Assembly (NCBI RefSeq): GCF_004011825.1
Contig: NZ_RKLO01000001.1
Location: 124,001-188,000 of the forward strand
Direction: 5' to 3'
DNA length: 64,000 bases
From: Rhodococcus xishaensis
GTDB taxonomy: Bacteria; Actinomycetota; Actinomycetes; Mycobacteriales; Mycobacteriaceae
The notes beneath the pieces are model-generated. The model made no database searches, had not been told where the DNA came from, and saw nothing but the letters and a program-made list of their open reading frames with translations. Positions 7,897 through 16,923 of the stretch are shown one piece after another (the stretch's first letter is position 1; each line of letters begins with the position of its first letter). The position numbers were made by a program, and so were the translations under genes.

Positions 7897-9389
7897 AAAG
7901 CCCGAAGGTGCCGCCGCACGAGGTTGGCGCGATCTCGGGCAGCGGAGCGGGCCGCGGCGAGCGTGTCGCGGCCCGAGACCGGTTCGACCACCTCGAAGTA
8001 GCACTTGAGCTTCGGTTCGGTGCCCGACGGCCGTACCGTCACGTGCAGATTCGGGCCGGCGAGGGCCACCGCGTCCGTCCGTAGTGGGCCGCGCACGGTG
8101 GCGAGGTCCCAGGCTTCCACCTCGATCCCGGCGATCTCCGTCGGGGGATCGGTGCGCAGTCGCTCCATGGTGCGACGGATCTCGTCAGGGTGCTCCGCCC
8201 GGCGTGACACCTGGCCCGTCGTGTGCACCCCGAACTCGAGTGCGAGGTCGTCGAGCGCGTCGAGCAGGGTCCGTCCGCTGCCGGCGAGATCGGCCACGAG
8301 ATCAGCGACCAGTACGGCGGCGGAGACGCCGTCCTTGTCGCGCACCGCGCCGGGGTCCACGCAGTGCCCGATCGCTTCCTCGTACGCGTAGACCAGTCCG
8401 GCACCGGCCCGTACCAGCCATTTGAATCCGGTCAGGGTACGGGTCGACTCGAAGCCGCGGGCGTCGGCGATCTTTCCCAGCAGGGTCGACGACACGATCG
8501 TCGTCGCTACCAGCGCATGCTCTGATGCGTGCGCGAGGATGCGGTCGCCGAGCAATGCGCCGGTCTCGTCGCCGGTGAGCATCCGCCAGCCGTTCGGTCC
8601 GGGCACACCGACCGCGCAACGGTCGGCGTCGGGGTCGAGGGCGATCGCGACGTCGGCGTCGACGGATGCGGCGAGCAAGAGCAACTCGTCCGTCGCTCCG
8701 GGCTCCTCGGGGTTCGGGAACATGACCGTCGGGAAGTCCGGGTCGGGTGCGAATTGTGTTGCAACGGTATGAATGTCGGTGAACCCTGCTGCACGCAGCG
8801 CCGCCACCGCCACATCGCCGCCGACTCCGTGGAGGGCGGTGAGTGCGATGCGAACGGCGCGACGGTCACCGATAGGCAGCGCCGCAACGCGCTCGAGGTA
8901 CGCCGTCTCCATCGTGTCGTCGGCCGCGGTGACGGGCGCGCGCCGAGGGTGCCCGACGCGTGCGATCGCATCCTCGATCTCACGATCGGCCGGTGCGGCG
9001 AGGGGCGCACCGCCGTGCACGTACACCTTGTAGCCGTTGTCGGCGGGAGGGTTGTGCGAGGCCGTGATCTGCACGCCGGCGACCGCACCGAGTCGGCGCA
9101 CCGCGAACGCGACGAGCGGAGTCGGTAGGGGCCGCGGCAGCAGGACGACGTCGAACCCGTCGGCCGCGAGTACCTCGGCGGCGGCGCGGGCGAACTCCTC
9201 CGAACCGTGACGGGCGTCGCGGCCGACGACCACGATCCCGACGAGGCGGTTTTCGCGGAGCCATCGGGCCAGCCCCGCGGTGGTGCGCTCGACCACGCCG
9301 ACGTTCATGCAGCCTGGACCGTCGCCGACCGGGCCGCGGAGGCCGGCGGTGCCGAAGCGGAGGGGCGGGCGAGGTTGCGGGGGATTCAC
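7893..9389 (-). CDS. pmmB: phosphomannomutase/phosphoglucomutase family
   Basis: A 498-residue alpha-D-phosphohexomutase. The catalytic phosphoserine is S111 in TASHNPP, the Mg-binding loop is DPDADR at about 252-257, the sugar-binding motif is YEEAIGH, and the C-terminal phosphate-binding RPSGTEP is near 475. It interconverts hexose- or pentose-1- and -5/6-phosphates; lying directly after deoD it may act as a phosphopentomutase for the ribose-1-phosphate made by the phosphorylase (inference). The start overlaps the deoD stop by 4 bases, so the pair is coupled. Same order as Rv3308/Rv3307. Confidence 0.92.
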   Translation of the reverse strand: MNPPQPRPPLRFGTAGLRGPVGDGPGCMNVGVVERTTAGLARWLRENRLVGIVVVGRDARHGSEEFARAAAEVLAADGFDVVLLPRPLPTPLVAFAVRRLGAVAGVQITASHNPPADNGYKVYVHGGAPLAAPADREIEDAIARVGHPRRAPVTAADDTMETAYLERVAALPIGDRRAVRIALTALHGVGGDVAVAALRAAGFTDIHTVATQFAPDPDFPTVMFPNPEEPGATDELLLLAASVDADVAIALDPDADRCAVGVPGPNGWRMLTGDETGALLGDRILAHASEHALVATTIVSSTLLGKIADARGFESTRTLTGFKWLVRAGAGLVYAYEEAIGHCVDPGAVRDKDGVSAAVLVADLVADLAGSGRTLLDALDDLALEFGVHTTGQVSRRAEHPDEIRRTMERLRTDPPTEIAGIEVEAWDLATVRGPLRTDAVALAGPNLHVTVRPSGTEPKLKCYFEVVEPVSGRDTLAAARSAARDRANLVRRHLRAF

Positions 9390-10171
9390 AGCTGGGTGAG
9401 CAGGTCGTGCAGCAGTGTGCCTACGCGGGCCGCGGACTCCCGTCCCGCCGCGAGGACCTCCGCGTGGTCGAGGTGTTCTCCGGTGGTGCCGGCCGCGAGG
9501 TTCGTCACGAGCGAGATGCCGAGGACTTCGGCCCCCAGCGCTCGGGCGGCGATGGTCTCGTGCACTGTCGACATTCCGACCAGGTCGGCGCCGAGGGTGC
9601 GGAGCATGCGGATCTCGGCCGGGGTCTCGTAGTGCGGGCCGGGCAGTCCTGCGTAAACGCCCTCTGCGAGTGACGGGTCGATCTCGCGCGCGATTGCCCG
9701 CAACCTGGGGCTGTAGGCGTCGACCAGATCGACGAACTGGGCTCCGACCAGGGGCGATCGGGCCGTCAGGTTCAGGTGGTCGCTGATGAGGACCGGTTGC
9801 CCGACGCTCATGTCGGCGCGGATGCCGCCCGCAGCGTTGGTCAGGATCACCGACTTCGCGCCGGCCGCGATCGCGGTTCGTACCGGGTGCACCACCCGGG
9901 CGAGGTCGTGGCCCTCGTATGCGTGTGTGCGCCCGAGTAGGACGAGCACCCGGCTGTCGCCGACCCGCACCGACAGCGCGGTCCCGGCGTGACCGACCGC
10001 CGACGGGGTCGCGAACCCGGGCAGGTCGGCCATCGGCACGCTTGCGGCCGGTTCTCCCAGCGCGTCGACCGCGGCCTGCCAGCCCGATCCGAGGATGACA
10101 GCCGCTGTGTGTCTTGCGATTCCGGTGCGGTCCGCGAGGACGTCGGCCGCCTGCTGGTCGAGGGTGCCCAT
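9386..10171 (-). CDS. deoD: purine nucleoside phosphorylase
   Basis: About 261 residues of the trimeric PNP/MTAP class, splitting inosine and guanosine with phosphate. Visible motifs: GSGW phosphate loop, [24 protein letters not shown] and the VGMSTVHE substrate segment. I chose the ATG at 10171 because family alignment begins there ([17 protein letters not shown]); ATGs at 10207 and 10219 are in-frame alternatives, and the outermost abuts the palindrome at 10222-10237. Coupled to pmmB by a 4-base overlap. Likely cytosolic nucleoside salvage. Confidence 0.92.
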   Translation of the reverse strand: MGTLDQQAADVLADRTGIARHTAAVILGSGWQAAVDALGEPAASVPMADLPGFATPSAVGHAGTALSVRVGDSRVLVLLGRTHAYEGHDLARVVHPVRTAIAAGAKSVILTNAAGGIRADMSVGQPVLISDHLNLTARSPLVGAQFVDLVDAYSPRLRAIAREIDPSLAEGVYAGLPGPHYETPAEIRMLRTLGADLVGMSTVHETIAARALGAEVLGISLVTNLAAGTTGEHLDHAEVLAAGRESAARVGTLLHDLLTQL

Positions 10172-10221
10172 GGACGGAAACAGTAGTGGGACAGTATGGA
10201 TCGGCATGCTTGACACCATAT

Positions 10222-10237
10222 GTTACTCGTGAGTAAC
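10222..10237. promoter_or_regulatory. palindromic operator candidate between deoD and enoyl-CoA hydratase
   Basis: Perfect inverted repeat gttactcgtgagtaac (7-bp arms, 2-base centre) lying 10 bases before the ATG at 10247 and upstream of the divergent deoD. Size and symmetry suit a TetR- or GntR-type repressor. It also overlaps alternative start codons for both flanking genes, which argues that those are not used. Confidence 0.65.
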
Positions 10238-10246
10238 CTCCGGCTC

Positions 10247-10951
10247 ATGCCATATTTGAATCGCCAAGGCGACGTCTTCGTCCTGTACCTCGGCAACGAG
10301 GGAGAGGCGGACAACGAGAACCGGTTCCACCCGGACTGGGTCGAGGCCACGCACGCCCTGCTGGACGAGGTCGAGGCGCACGAGGGGCCAGCGGCCCTCG
10401 TAACGACGGCCACCGGCAAGTTCTACACCAACGGCCTCGATGTCGAATGGATCGCCGGCAATCTCGAGAGGCTGCCCGCCTACCTGGACCGGGTGCAGAC
10501 GATCCTGTCCCGGCTGTTGACGTTCCCGATGGCGACGGTCGCGGCCGTGCAGGGCCACGCGTTCGGCGCCGGCGCGCTGCTGGCCACCGCCCACGACTTC
10601 CGCGTCATGCGCAGCGACCGGGGCTACTACTGCCTGCCCGAGGTCAACCTGAACATGCCGTTTCCGGTGGGGATGTCCACACTGCTCACCTCCCGACTGA
10701 CACGGCAGACGGCCGTCGAGGCGATGACCACTGGCCGTCGTTACAGCGGTACCGACGCGGTCGCCGCCGGTATCGTCGACGACACCGTCGAGGGTGATCT
10801 GGTGCTCGACGCCGCCGTTGCCCGGGCATCCGCGCTGGTTTCGACCCACGGCGAGAACCTGGCCGGGATCAAGCAGGGCATCCACCGCGACGCCGTCGAC
10901 GCGCTCAGGATCAAGACCGACGAGAGCAACCTCAAGTTCAAGTTGGGGTGA
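10247..10951 (+). CDS. enoyl-CoA hydratase/isomerase family protein
   Basis: A 234-residue crotonase-fold protein. The oxyanion-hole segment GHAFGAGALLA, the segment RGYYCLPEVNLNMPF and the C-terminal helices are like delta3,delta2-enoyl-CoA isomerases rather than long hydratases: the acidic residue sits in LPEVNLNMPF and the usual second catalytic Glu of hydratases is not evident. Likely role is moving double bonds during beta-oxidation of unsaturated acyl-CoAs. The ATG at 10247 was preferred to 10220 because the latter lies inside the palindrome region. Divergent from deoD. Confidence 0.85.
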   Translation: MPYLNRQGDVFVLYLGNEGEADNENRFHPDWVEATHALLDEVEAHEGPAALVTTATGKFYTNGLDVEWIAGNLERLPAYLDRVQTILSRLLTFPMATVAAVQGHAFGAGALLATAHDFRVMRSDRGYYCLPEVNLNMPFPVGMSTLLTSRLTRQTAVEAMTTGRRYSGTDAVAAGIVDDTVEGDLVLDAAVARASALVSTHGENLAGIKQGIHRDAVDALRIKTDESNLKFKLG

Positions 10952-10988
10952 CCCGGGTCGGCTCCCCAAGAGTGAGAGACTGGGGGCT

Positions 10989-12176
10989 GTGAGATCAGGA
11001 ACCCCGTCGGCTTCGTCGCCGGCTTCGGTGTCGGATGCCGTGCTGGCGGCGCGCTCCGATCTCGTCGCGCTGTCGCACTCGATCCACGCCGAACCCGAGC
11101 TCGCGTTCGAGGAGCACAGGAGCGCCGCCAAGCTGGTCGAGTTCCTGCGCGGCCGTGGCTTCGATGTCCGGATGCAGATCGCGGATCTGCCGACGGCATT
11201 CGACGCGCGGTTCGGCGACGGTGAATTGGTGGTCGCGCTTCTCGCCGAGTACGACGCGCTGCCCGAGATCGGGCATGCATGTGGTCACAACATCATTGCA
11301 GCGTCGGCAGTCGGCGCCGGTCTCGCGCTGGCCCCGATCGCGGATGCGCTCGGGATCACCGTACGCGTCATCGGTACTCCGGCCGAGGAGTCGGGCGGTG
11401 GCAAGGTGCTCATGCTCGAGCGCGGTGTCTTCGACAACGTCGCCGCCGCGTTGATGGTGCATCCGGGCCCGTTCGACATCGTGGGCGCGACGTCGCTCGC
11501 GCTCGCCGACATCGCGATCACATTCACCGGGCGGGAGGCACACGCCTCGGCGGCACCGGAATTCGGGCGAAACGCCGCGGACGCGGTCACGGTCGCCCAG
11601 GTGGGCCTCGCCCTGCTGCGTCAGCAGCTCGCACCCGGCCAGCAGTTGCACGGCATAGTCAGTGCGGGCGGCACGGCCCCCAACATCATCCCGGCACGGG
11701 CCGAGATGCTGTACTACCTGCGTGCGCACACCGCCGCATCGCTCGACGAACTCGTTGCTCGCGCCGAGGCGTGTTTCGCGGCCGGCGCGCTCGCGACTGG
11801 GTGCACGCACGAGGTGCGCACGGTGTCGCCGGCCTACGCCGAGCTGCGGCCCGACCCCTGGCTCGTCGACGTCTTTCGCGAGGAGGTCACCGACCTCGGT
11901 CGCACCCCGGTGCCCGTGGACCTGGAGGCGTCCCGTCCGCTGGGCAGCACGGACATGGGCAACGTGACCCAGGTGATCCCCGGCATCCACCCGGTGATCG
12001 GACTGGATTCGGGCGGGTCGGTGATCCATCAACCGGAGTTCGCCGCGGCCGCGGTCACGGAGTCGGCCGACCAGGCCATACTCGACGGCGCGACAGCTCT
12101 GGCGCGCACCGTCATCCGTGCCGGACTCGATCCAGACCAGCGAGCGCGGCTGCTCGAGGGGGTGGAACGTCGGTGA
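10989..12176 (+). CDS. M20-family amidohydrolase (AmiB1-like)
   Basis: A 395-residue metallo-amidohydrolase of the peptidase M20 / N-acyl-amino-acid hydrolase type. The metal motif GHACGHN, the GTPAEESGGGK segment with the catalytic Glu pair, and an HPG segment before the dimerisation lid are visible. Substrate is unknown; relatives cleave N-acyl amino acids or p-aminobenzoyl-glutamate. The GTG at 10989 is preceded by GGGGG; a longer reading to 10794 would overlap the upstream gene. The stop overlaps the next gene's GTG as GTGA. Matches Rv3306c/Rv3305c order. Confidence 0.85.
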   Translation: MRSGTPSASSPASVSDAVLAARSDLVALSHSIHAEPELAFEEHRSAAKLVEFLRGRGFDVRMQIADLPTAFDARFGDGELVVALLAEYDALPEIGHACGHNIIAASAVGAGLALAPIADALGITVRVIGTPAEESGGGKVLMLERGVFDNVAAALMVHPGPFDIVGATSLALADIAITFTGREAHASAAPEFGRNAADAVTVAQVGLALLRQQLAPGQQLHGIVSAGGTAPNIIPARAEMLYYLRAHTAASLDELVARAEACFAAGALATGCTHEVRTVSPAYAELRPDPWLVDVFREEVTDLGRTPVPVDLEASRPLGSTDMGNVTQVIPGIHPVIGLDSGGSVIHQPEFAAAAVTESADQAILDGATALARTVIRAGLDPDQRARLLEGVERR

Positions 12177-13324
12177 ACGAGGACATCGAGAAGTGGCTCG
12201 CCGAGCACGCGATGGATCTGTCCCGGTGGCGCCGACACTTCCACATGAACCCGGAACTGGCCCGGCACGAGTTCGGGACCACCTCCTTCGTCGCAAGTCA
12301 ATTGTCCGCGGCGGGAATGTCGCCGCTGTTGCTGCCCGGCGGGACCGGCGTCGTCTGCGACATCGGGCCCGGCGGGATGCGGATCGGTCTGCGCGCCGAC
12401 CTGGACGCGTTGCCGTTGCAGGAAGCGACCGGTGTGGCATACGCGTCCACGGTGCCCGGAGTCGATCACGCGTGTGGCCACGACGCGCACACCGCGATCC
12501 TGCTCGGAACCGCACTTGCGCTGAATGCGTTGCCACAGTTGCCGATCGGCGTGAGGTTCATCTTCCAGCCGGCCGAGGAGGTGATGCCTGGTGGCGCGCT
12601 CGACGTCGTCGCCGCAGGTGGGATGCAGGGCGTGTCGCGGATCTTCGCGCTGCACTGCGATCCGCGCCTCGAGGCGGGACGGGTCGGGGTCCGGGTCGGA
12701 GCGATCACGTCGGCCGCGGACACCATCGAACTCGTGCTCGACTCACCGGGTGGGCACACGTCGCGGCCACATCTGACGACCGACCTGGTGTACGCGATCG
12801 GCACCGTGATCACGGGTCTGCCCGGGTTGCTCAGCCGACGGATAGACCCGCGCAGCGCGACCGTGATGGTGTGGGGTGCGGTGAGCGCCGGGCAGGCGCC
12901 CAACGCGATCCCGCGCAGCGGCATCCTCACCGGCACCGTCCGCACCGGTGACCATGACACGTGGGCGCTGCTCGAGCCGACGGTCCGGGAGATCGTGCAC
13001 GGGCTGCTCGCGCCGACCGGGGTGCGCTACGAACTCAACTACCGGCGCGGAGTGCCGCCGGTCGTCAACGACGAGGTGTCAGCGCGGATGCTCGAGGACG
13101 CCGTACGAGCGATCGGCCCCGACGCCCTCGCGGACACCCCGCAGTCGGGCGGCGGCGAGGACTTCTCGTGGTATCTCGAGGAAGCGCCGGGCGCTATGGC
13201 CCGATTGGGTGTGTGGTCGGGGCGCGGCCCACAGCTCGACATCCACCAGCCGACGTTCGACATCGACGAGCGGGCCCTCGCGACCGGTGTGCGGGTCTTG
13301 ACGAACCTGGTGCTGCAGTCCTGA
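12173..13324 (+). CDS. M20-family amidohydrolase (AmiA1-like)
   Basis: A 383-residue paralogue of the preceding gene. It has the RRHFHMNPELARHEFGT N-terminus common to IAA-amino-acid/hippurate hydrolases, the metal-binding DHACGHDAHTAIL, the catalytic QPAEE, an HCDP segment and the C-terminal GGEDFSWY with a metal-associated Glu. The two adjacent paralogues probably act on related N-acyl substrates or form a heteromer (inference). Translational coupling to the upstream paralogue through a GTGA overlap. Substrate cannot be told from sequence. Confidence 0.87.
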   Translation: MNEDIEKWLAEHAMDLSRWRRHFHMNPELARHEFGTTSFVASQLSAAGMSPLLLPGGTGVVCDIGPGGMRIGLRADLDALPLQEATGVAYASTVPGVDHACGHDAHTAILLGTALALNALPQLPIGVRFIFQPAEEVMPGGALDVVAAGGMQGVSRIFALHCDPRLEAGRVGVRVGAITSAADTIELVLDSPGGHTSRPHLTTDLVYAIGTVITGLPGLLSRRIDPRSATVMVWGAVSAGQAPNAIPRSGILTGTVRTGDHDTWALLEPTVREIVHGLLAPTGVRYELNYRRGVPPVVNDEVSARMLEDAVRAIGPDALADTPQSGGGEDFSWYLEEAPGAMARLGVWSGRGPQLDIHQPTFDIDERALATGVRVLTNLVLQS

Positions 13325-13343
13325 AACCAGCCTGGGAACCAAG

Positions 13344-13814
13344 CTAGGTCGTGCCGGGGCCCACGTTGCGGCTGTTGCGGGTGCGAAGATTGCGGACGTA
13401 GTCCTCGGGGGCTCCAGCGGTCTCGGCGGCGTCGGCGATGACACCGAGGTAGCGCGCAGAGGGCAGGCCGCCCTCGTACGCATCCAACACGTACAGCCAG
13501 GCCAGCACGGGGCCATCGGCGGTGTCGATCCGGAGCCGGATCTTGCGGTGCAGGCCCAGTTCGGACCCCTCCCACCGGTCCAGTCGGCTCTCGTCCTCGT
13601 CCGGGACGTCGTACAGCACCACGAACACCTTGGCGTCCGGATCGTCAGGATCCTCGACGACGGTGGCGAGCGCACCCTCCCAACCGATGTCGTCACCACT
13701 GAACGTCAGCCGCCAGCCGTGGAGCCAACCCGTGCCCGCCGTAGGGGAGTGTGGGCAGCGTTCGAGCATCTGTTCCGGGTGCATGTTGGACCCGTACGCG
13801 GCATAGATCGGCAC
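13344..13814 (-). CDS. gamma-glutamylcyclotransferase-like (GGCT/AIG2) protein
   Basis: A 156-residue protein starting MPIYAAYGSNMHP, the YGSN signature of the GGCT fold that binds the gamma-glutamyl group; acidic residues follow in the DEDESRLDRWEG segment that includes the candidate catalytic Glu. Substrate is not defined. It corresponds in position to Rv3304. Convergent with the upstream amidohydrolase with only 19 bases between stops; lpdA starts 188 bases from its start in the opposite direction. Confidence 0.8.
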   Translation of the reverse strand: MPIYAAYGSNMHPEQMLERCPHSPTAGTGWLHGWRLTFSGDDIGWEGALATVVEDPDDPDAKVFVVLYDVPDEDESRLDRWEGSELGLHRKIRLRIDTADGPVLAWLYVLDAYEGGLPSARYLGVIADAAETAGAPEDYVRNLRTRNSRNVGPGTT

Positions 13815-14002
13815 GGCGGCAAGCCTAATCTGTGTTCAGCACCCACGGGTAGTGGGAGAGAAGTCCGACGCGCGATCGTGCGGGTTCGGCGCGGAGAAGG
13901 CAGTCCCCAGGGGGCCCTTGCCTGCGTGTTCCCGGTCACTGGAATAGCGTGGTCCGCGGGCCCACCGGAGATCCCGGTCGGGACCGCGAGCTTGGAGGAC
14001 GA

Positions 14003-15409
14003 ATGACCCGGATCGTGATCATCGGTGGCGGACCTGCCGGATACGAAGCGGCCCTGGTGGCTGCCCAGCACGGGGCCAACGTGTCACTGATCGACTCCGA
14101 CGGCATCGGCGGCGCGTGTGTGTTGTTCGACTGCGTGCCGTCGAAGACCTTCATCGCCTCCACCGGAATCCGTACCGACATGCGTCGGGCCACCGATCTG
14201 GGTATTTCCGTCGACCCGTCGAGCGCCACTATCTCGCTCCCGAAGATCAACTCCCGCGTCAAGAACCTTGCACAGGTTCAGTCTTCCGACATCCGTGCTC
14301 GCCTGCAGAGTGTCGGCGTGCAACTGCTGTCCGGTAGGGCCGAGCTGATCGACCCGCAGATCGGTATGGCTGCCCACCTGGTCCGGGCATCGCTCACCAC
14401 CGGTGAGGAGAAGACGCTCGAAGCCGACGTCGTCCTCATCGCGACCGGCGGCAGCCCACGCGTGCTACCAGGTGCCGTGCCGGACGGCGAGCGCATCCTG
14501 ACATGGCAACACCTATACGACCTCGAGGAACTGCCGACCCACCTCGTGGTCGTGGGTTCGGGTGTCACGGGCGCCGAGTTCGTTTCGGCCTACACCGAGA
14601 TGGGTGTGAAGGTGACGTTGGTGTCCAGCCGTGACCGTGTCATGCCGCACGAGGATGCGGACGCGGCGCTCGTCCTCGAGGACGTGCTCGCCGAACGCGG
14701 CGTGACACTGGTCAAGCATGCGCGCGCAGACAAAGTCGAGCGCACCGAGGACGGCGGCGTCGTCGTCAAGCTCTCGGACGGTCGCACGGTGCACGGCAGC
14801 CACGCGCTCATGGCGGTCGGCTCCACCCCGAACACCAGTGGCCTGGGCCTCGAGAAGGTCGGCATCGAGCTCGACGGGCGCGGCTACCTGCGCGTCGACC
14901 GCGTCTCCCGCACCTCTGTGTCCGGCGTCTACGCCGCCGGCGACTGCACCGGCCTGCTGCCGCTGGCCTCGGTGGCGGCGATGCAGGGCCGTATCGCGAT
15001 GTACCACGCGCTCGGCGAGGGCGTGAGCCCGATCAAACTCAAGACGGTCGCGTCGGCGGTCTTCACCCGCCCGGAAATCGCCAACGTCGGCGTGAGCCAG
15101 GCTGCAATCGACAACGGCGAGGTGGCCGCTCGCACGGTCATGCTGCCGCTCAACACGAACCCGCGCGCCAAGATGTCGGGTCTGCGTCGCGGCTTCGTGA
15201 AGATCTTCTGCCGTCCCGCCACCGGGGTGGTCATCGGCGGTGTCGTGGTCGCGGCGACCGCGTCCGAGTTGATCCTCCCGATCGCGATCGCGGTGCAGAA
15301 CAACCTCACTGTGGGAGACCTGGCCCAGACCTTCTCGGTGTACCCGTCGTTGTCCGGGTCGATCACCGAGGCCTCGCGTCAGCTCATGCGGCACGACGAC
15401 CTCGGCTAG
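14003..15409 (+). CDS. lpdA: flavoprotein disulfide reductase / quinone reductase LpdA
   Basis: A 468-residue FAD/NAD(P)-dependent oxidoreductase. FAD-binding GGGPAGYEAA at 8-17, second Rossmann motif in VVGSGVTGAEF, FAD motif YAAGDCTG, and a C-terminal dimerisation domain. Residues C39 and C44 form a classical CxxxxC redox motif, whereas as I recall M. tuberculosis LpdA lacks the first of these. The C-terminal HxxxxE catalytic pair is not intact: the His position is a Tyr (YPSLSGS). So it is probably an NAD(P)H:quinone reductase with a possible retained disulfide. The ATG at 14003 has GGAGGA upstream. Next to glpD as in Rv3302c-Rv3303c. Confidence 0.88.
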   Translation: MTRIVIIGGGPAGYEAALVAAQHGANVSLIDSDGIGGACVLFDCVPSKTFIASTGIRTDMRRATDLGISVDPSSATISLPKINSRVKNLAQVQSSDIRARLQSVGVQLLSGRAELIDPQIGMAAHLVRASLTTGEEKTLEADVVLIATGGSPRVLPGAVPDGERILTWQHLYDLEELPTHLVVVGSGVTGAEFVSAYTEMGVKVTLVSSRDRVMPHEDADAALVLEDVLAERGVTLVKHARADKVERTEDGGVVVKLSDGRTVHGSHALMAVGSTPNTSGLGLEKVGIELDGRGYLRVDRVSRTSVSGVYAAGDCTGLLPLASVAAMQGRIAMYHALGEGVSPIKLKTVASAVFTRPEIANVGVSQAAIDNGEVAARTVMLPLNTNPRAKMSGLRRGFVKIFCRPATGVVIGGVVVAATASELILPIAIAVQNNLTVGDLAQTFSVYPSLSGSITEASRQLMRHDDLG

Positions 15410-15421
15410 CTCGCGTCGCAG

Positions 15422-15449
15422 AATGTGAGAATTCCAGTTCACATTGTGA
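15422..15449. promoter_or_regulatory. clustered TGTGA/TCACA half-sites upstream of aminotransferase
   Basis: aatgtga (15422-15428) and tcacatt (15439-15445) form a 7-bp inverted repeat with a 10-base spacer, and tcacattgtga (15439-15449) is itself a perfect palindrome. A TTGACT -35-like box follows at about 15451. Candidate regulator-binding region for the gene at 15594. Confidence 0.5.
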
Positions 15450-15593
15450 GTTGACTGTGGGATGATCCGGTAGGTCGAGACCCTCGGCCTCATCTCCGCG
15501 CTCTCCGCCCCGTGGATCCGGGACGAAGTGGGTGCTCCCCGTTCGTCTTTCGTCGCTGTGCGCGACGGCGGTACCTCGTACTACGGAGTCGCC

Positions 15594-16823
15594 ATGTCAG
15601 TCGATTCGTCGTCGCTCGGCCCGTCCCTGCGGCTGTCGTCGCGGATGGCCGGTGTGCGCAGTTCGGCCATCCGTGACCTGCTCACATTCACCGCTCGTCC
15701 AGAGGTCATCAGCCTGGCGGGCGGGCTCCCCGCGGTGGAACTCGTGCCGCGGGGACGCATCGCGCAGGCCGCGCGGCGGGCACTCGGCGACCCGCACTCG
15801 GTCCAGTACGGCGAGACGTCGGGGTGGGCGCCACTGAGGGAAACCGTCGCCTCTCGCGAGAGCGAGGCGGTCGGACGCCGTGTCGCACCGGCCGAGGTGG
15901 TCGTGACCCACGGCTCGCAGCAGGCACTCAGCCTGCTCGCGCAGGTACTGCTCGACCCGGGAGACACCGTCGTCGTCGAGGAGCCGGGCTACACCGGGGC
16001 GTTGCAGGTGTTCCGGGCGGCGCAGGCCGCAGTGGTGCCCGTTGCTCTTGACGCGAACGGCATGGACACCGCTGTCCTCGAACAGGCCCTACGTGAAGGA
16101 TTGCGACCCAAAGTCGTTCACACGGTCAGCAACTTCCACAACCCTCGCGGCGTGGTGCTGTCCGCGCAGCGACGGGAACACCTGGCGTCCCTCGCGGATC
16201 GGTACGGGTTCTGGATCATCGAGGACGATCCGTACGGCGAGTTGTGGTTCGACGCGCCGCCACCCGCGCCCGTCGCCACCCACTCGGACCGGGTGCTGCG
16301 GCTGTCGAGCGGGTCCAAGACCGTGGCGCCGGCACTCAGGATCGGCTGGCTGCACGGCGATCGCCGGGTCTGCGAGGCGGTCGAACTCCTCAAGCAGGGC
16401 GCCGACCTGTGCGGGTCGTCGCTGACGCAGAGGATAGCGACCGAGTTGCTCGACGACCGCACGTGGCTCGATTCCCATCTGGCGGCCATTCGAGGTGCCT
16501 ACTCAGCGCGGTCTCATGCTCTGGTCGGCGCGCTCGAATCCGTTTTCGGGGAACGTATTTCACACACTCCGGTCTTTGGCGGCATGTTCTGTTGGATCGA
16601 GTTCGCCGACGGTTGCGACGCCACCAGTCTGCTTGCGAGGGCCATCGAACACGACGTCGCGTACGTGCCGGGCGGCGCCTTCGGCGTTGCGGACGCCCAC
16701 TCGCACGCGGCGAGGTTGTGCTTTGCGACGTACGGCGGTGAGGTGCTGGTCGAAGGTGTCAATCGGCTGCGCCAAGCCTACGACGCCCATATACGGACTC
16801 CCTGGTCTGTAACCGGGCACTGA
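15594..16823 (+). CDS. PLP-dependent aminotransferase, fold type I
   Basis: A 409-residue aminotransferase of the MocR/2-aminoadipate class without the GntR DNA-binding domain. Visible are the GGLPA substrate segment, the VTHGSQQAL cofactor loop, the NFHNPRG motif (Asn ligand of PLP), EDDPYGE, and the SSGSKTVAPALRIGW segment with the Schiff-base Lys. Substrate could be an aromatic, branched-chain or 2-aminoadipate type amino acid; lying 17 kb from the lysine-degradation genes, a role in 2-aminoadipate transamination is possible but unproven. The ATG at 15594 has CGGAG upstream; an in-frame GTG at 15528 is the alternative. Confidence 0.88.
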   Translation: MSVDSSSLGPSLRLSSRMAGVRSSAIRDLLTFTARPEVISLAGGLPAVELVPRGRIAQAARRALGDPHSVQYGETSGWAPLRETVASRESEAVGRRVAPAEVVVTHGSQQALSLLAQVLLDPGDTVVVEEPGYTGALQVFRAAQAAVVPVALDANGMDTAVLEQALREGLRPKVVHTVSNFHNPRGVVLSAQRREHLASLADRYGFWIIEDDPYGELWFDAPPPAPVATHSDRVLRLSSGSKTVAPALRIGWLHGDRRVCEAVELLKQGADLCGSSLTQRIATELLDDRTWLDSHLAAIRGAYSARSHALVGALESVFGERISHTPVFGGMFCWIEFADGCDATSLLARAIEHDVAYVPGGAFGVADAHSHAARLCFATYGGEVLVEGVNRLRQAYDAHIRTPWSVTGH

Positions 16824-16923
16824 GCGGCGTCCGGGACCGGGTCGAGTTATCGACTTATGGCCCTATGCCTCCCCTCCGGGGCGCACCGACACTGGTGTCA
16901 TCGACCGGTATCGGGAGATGGCG

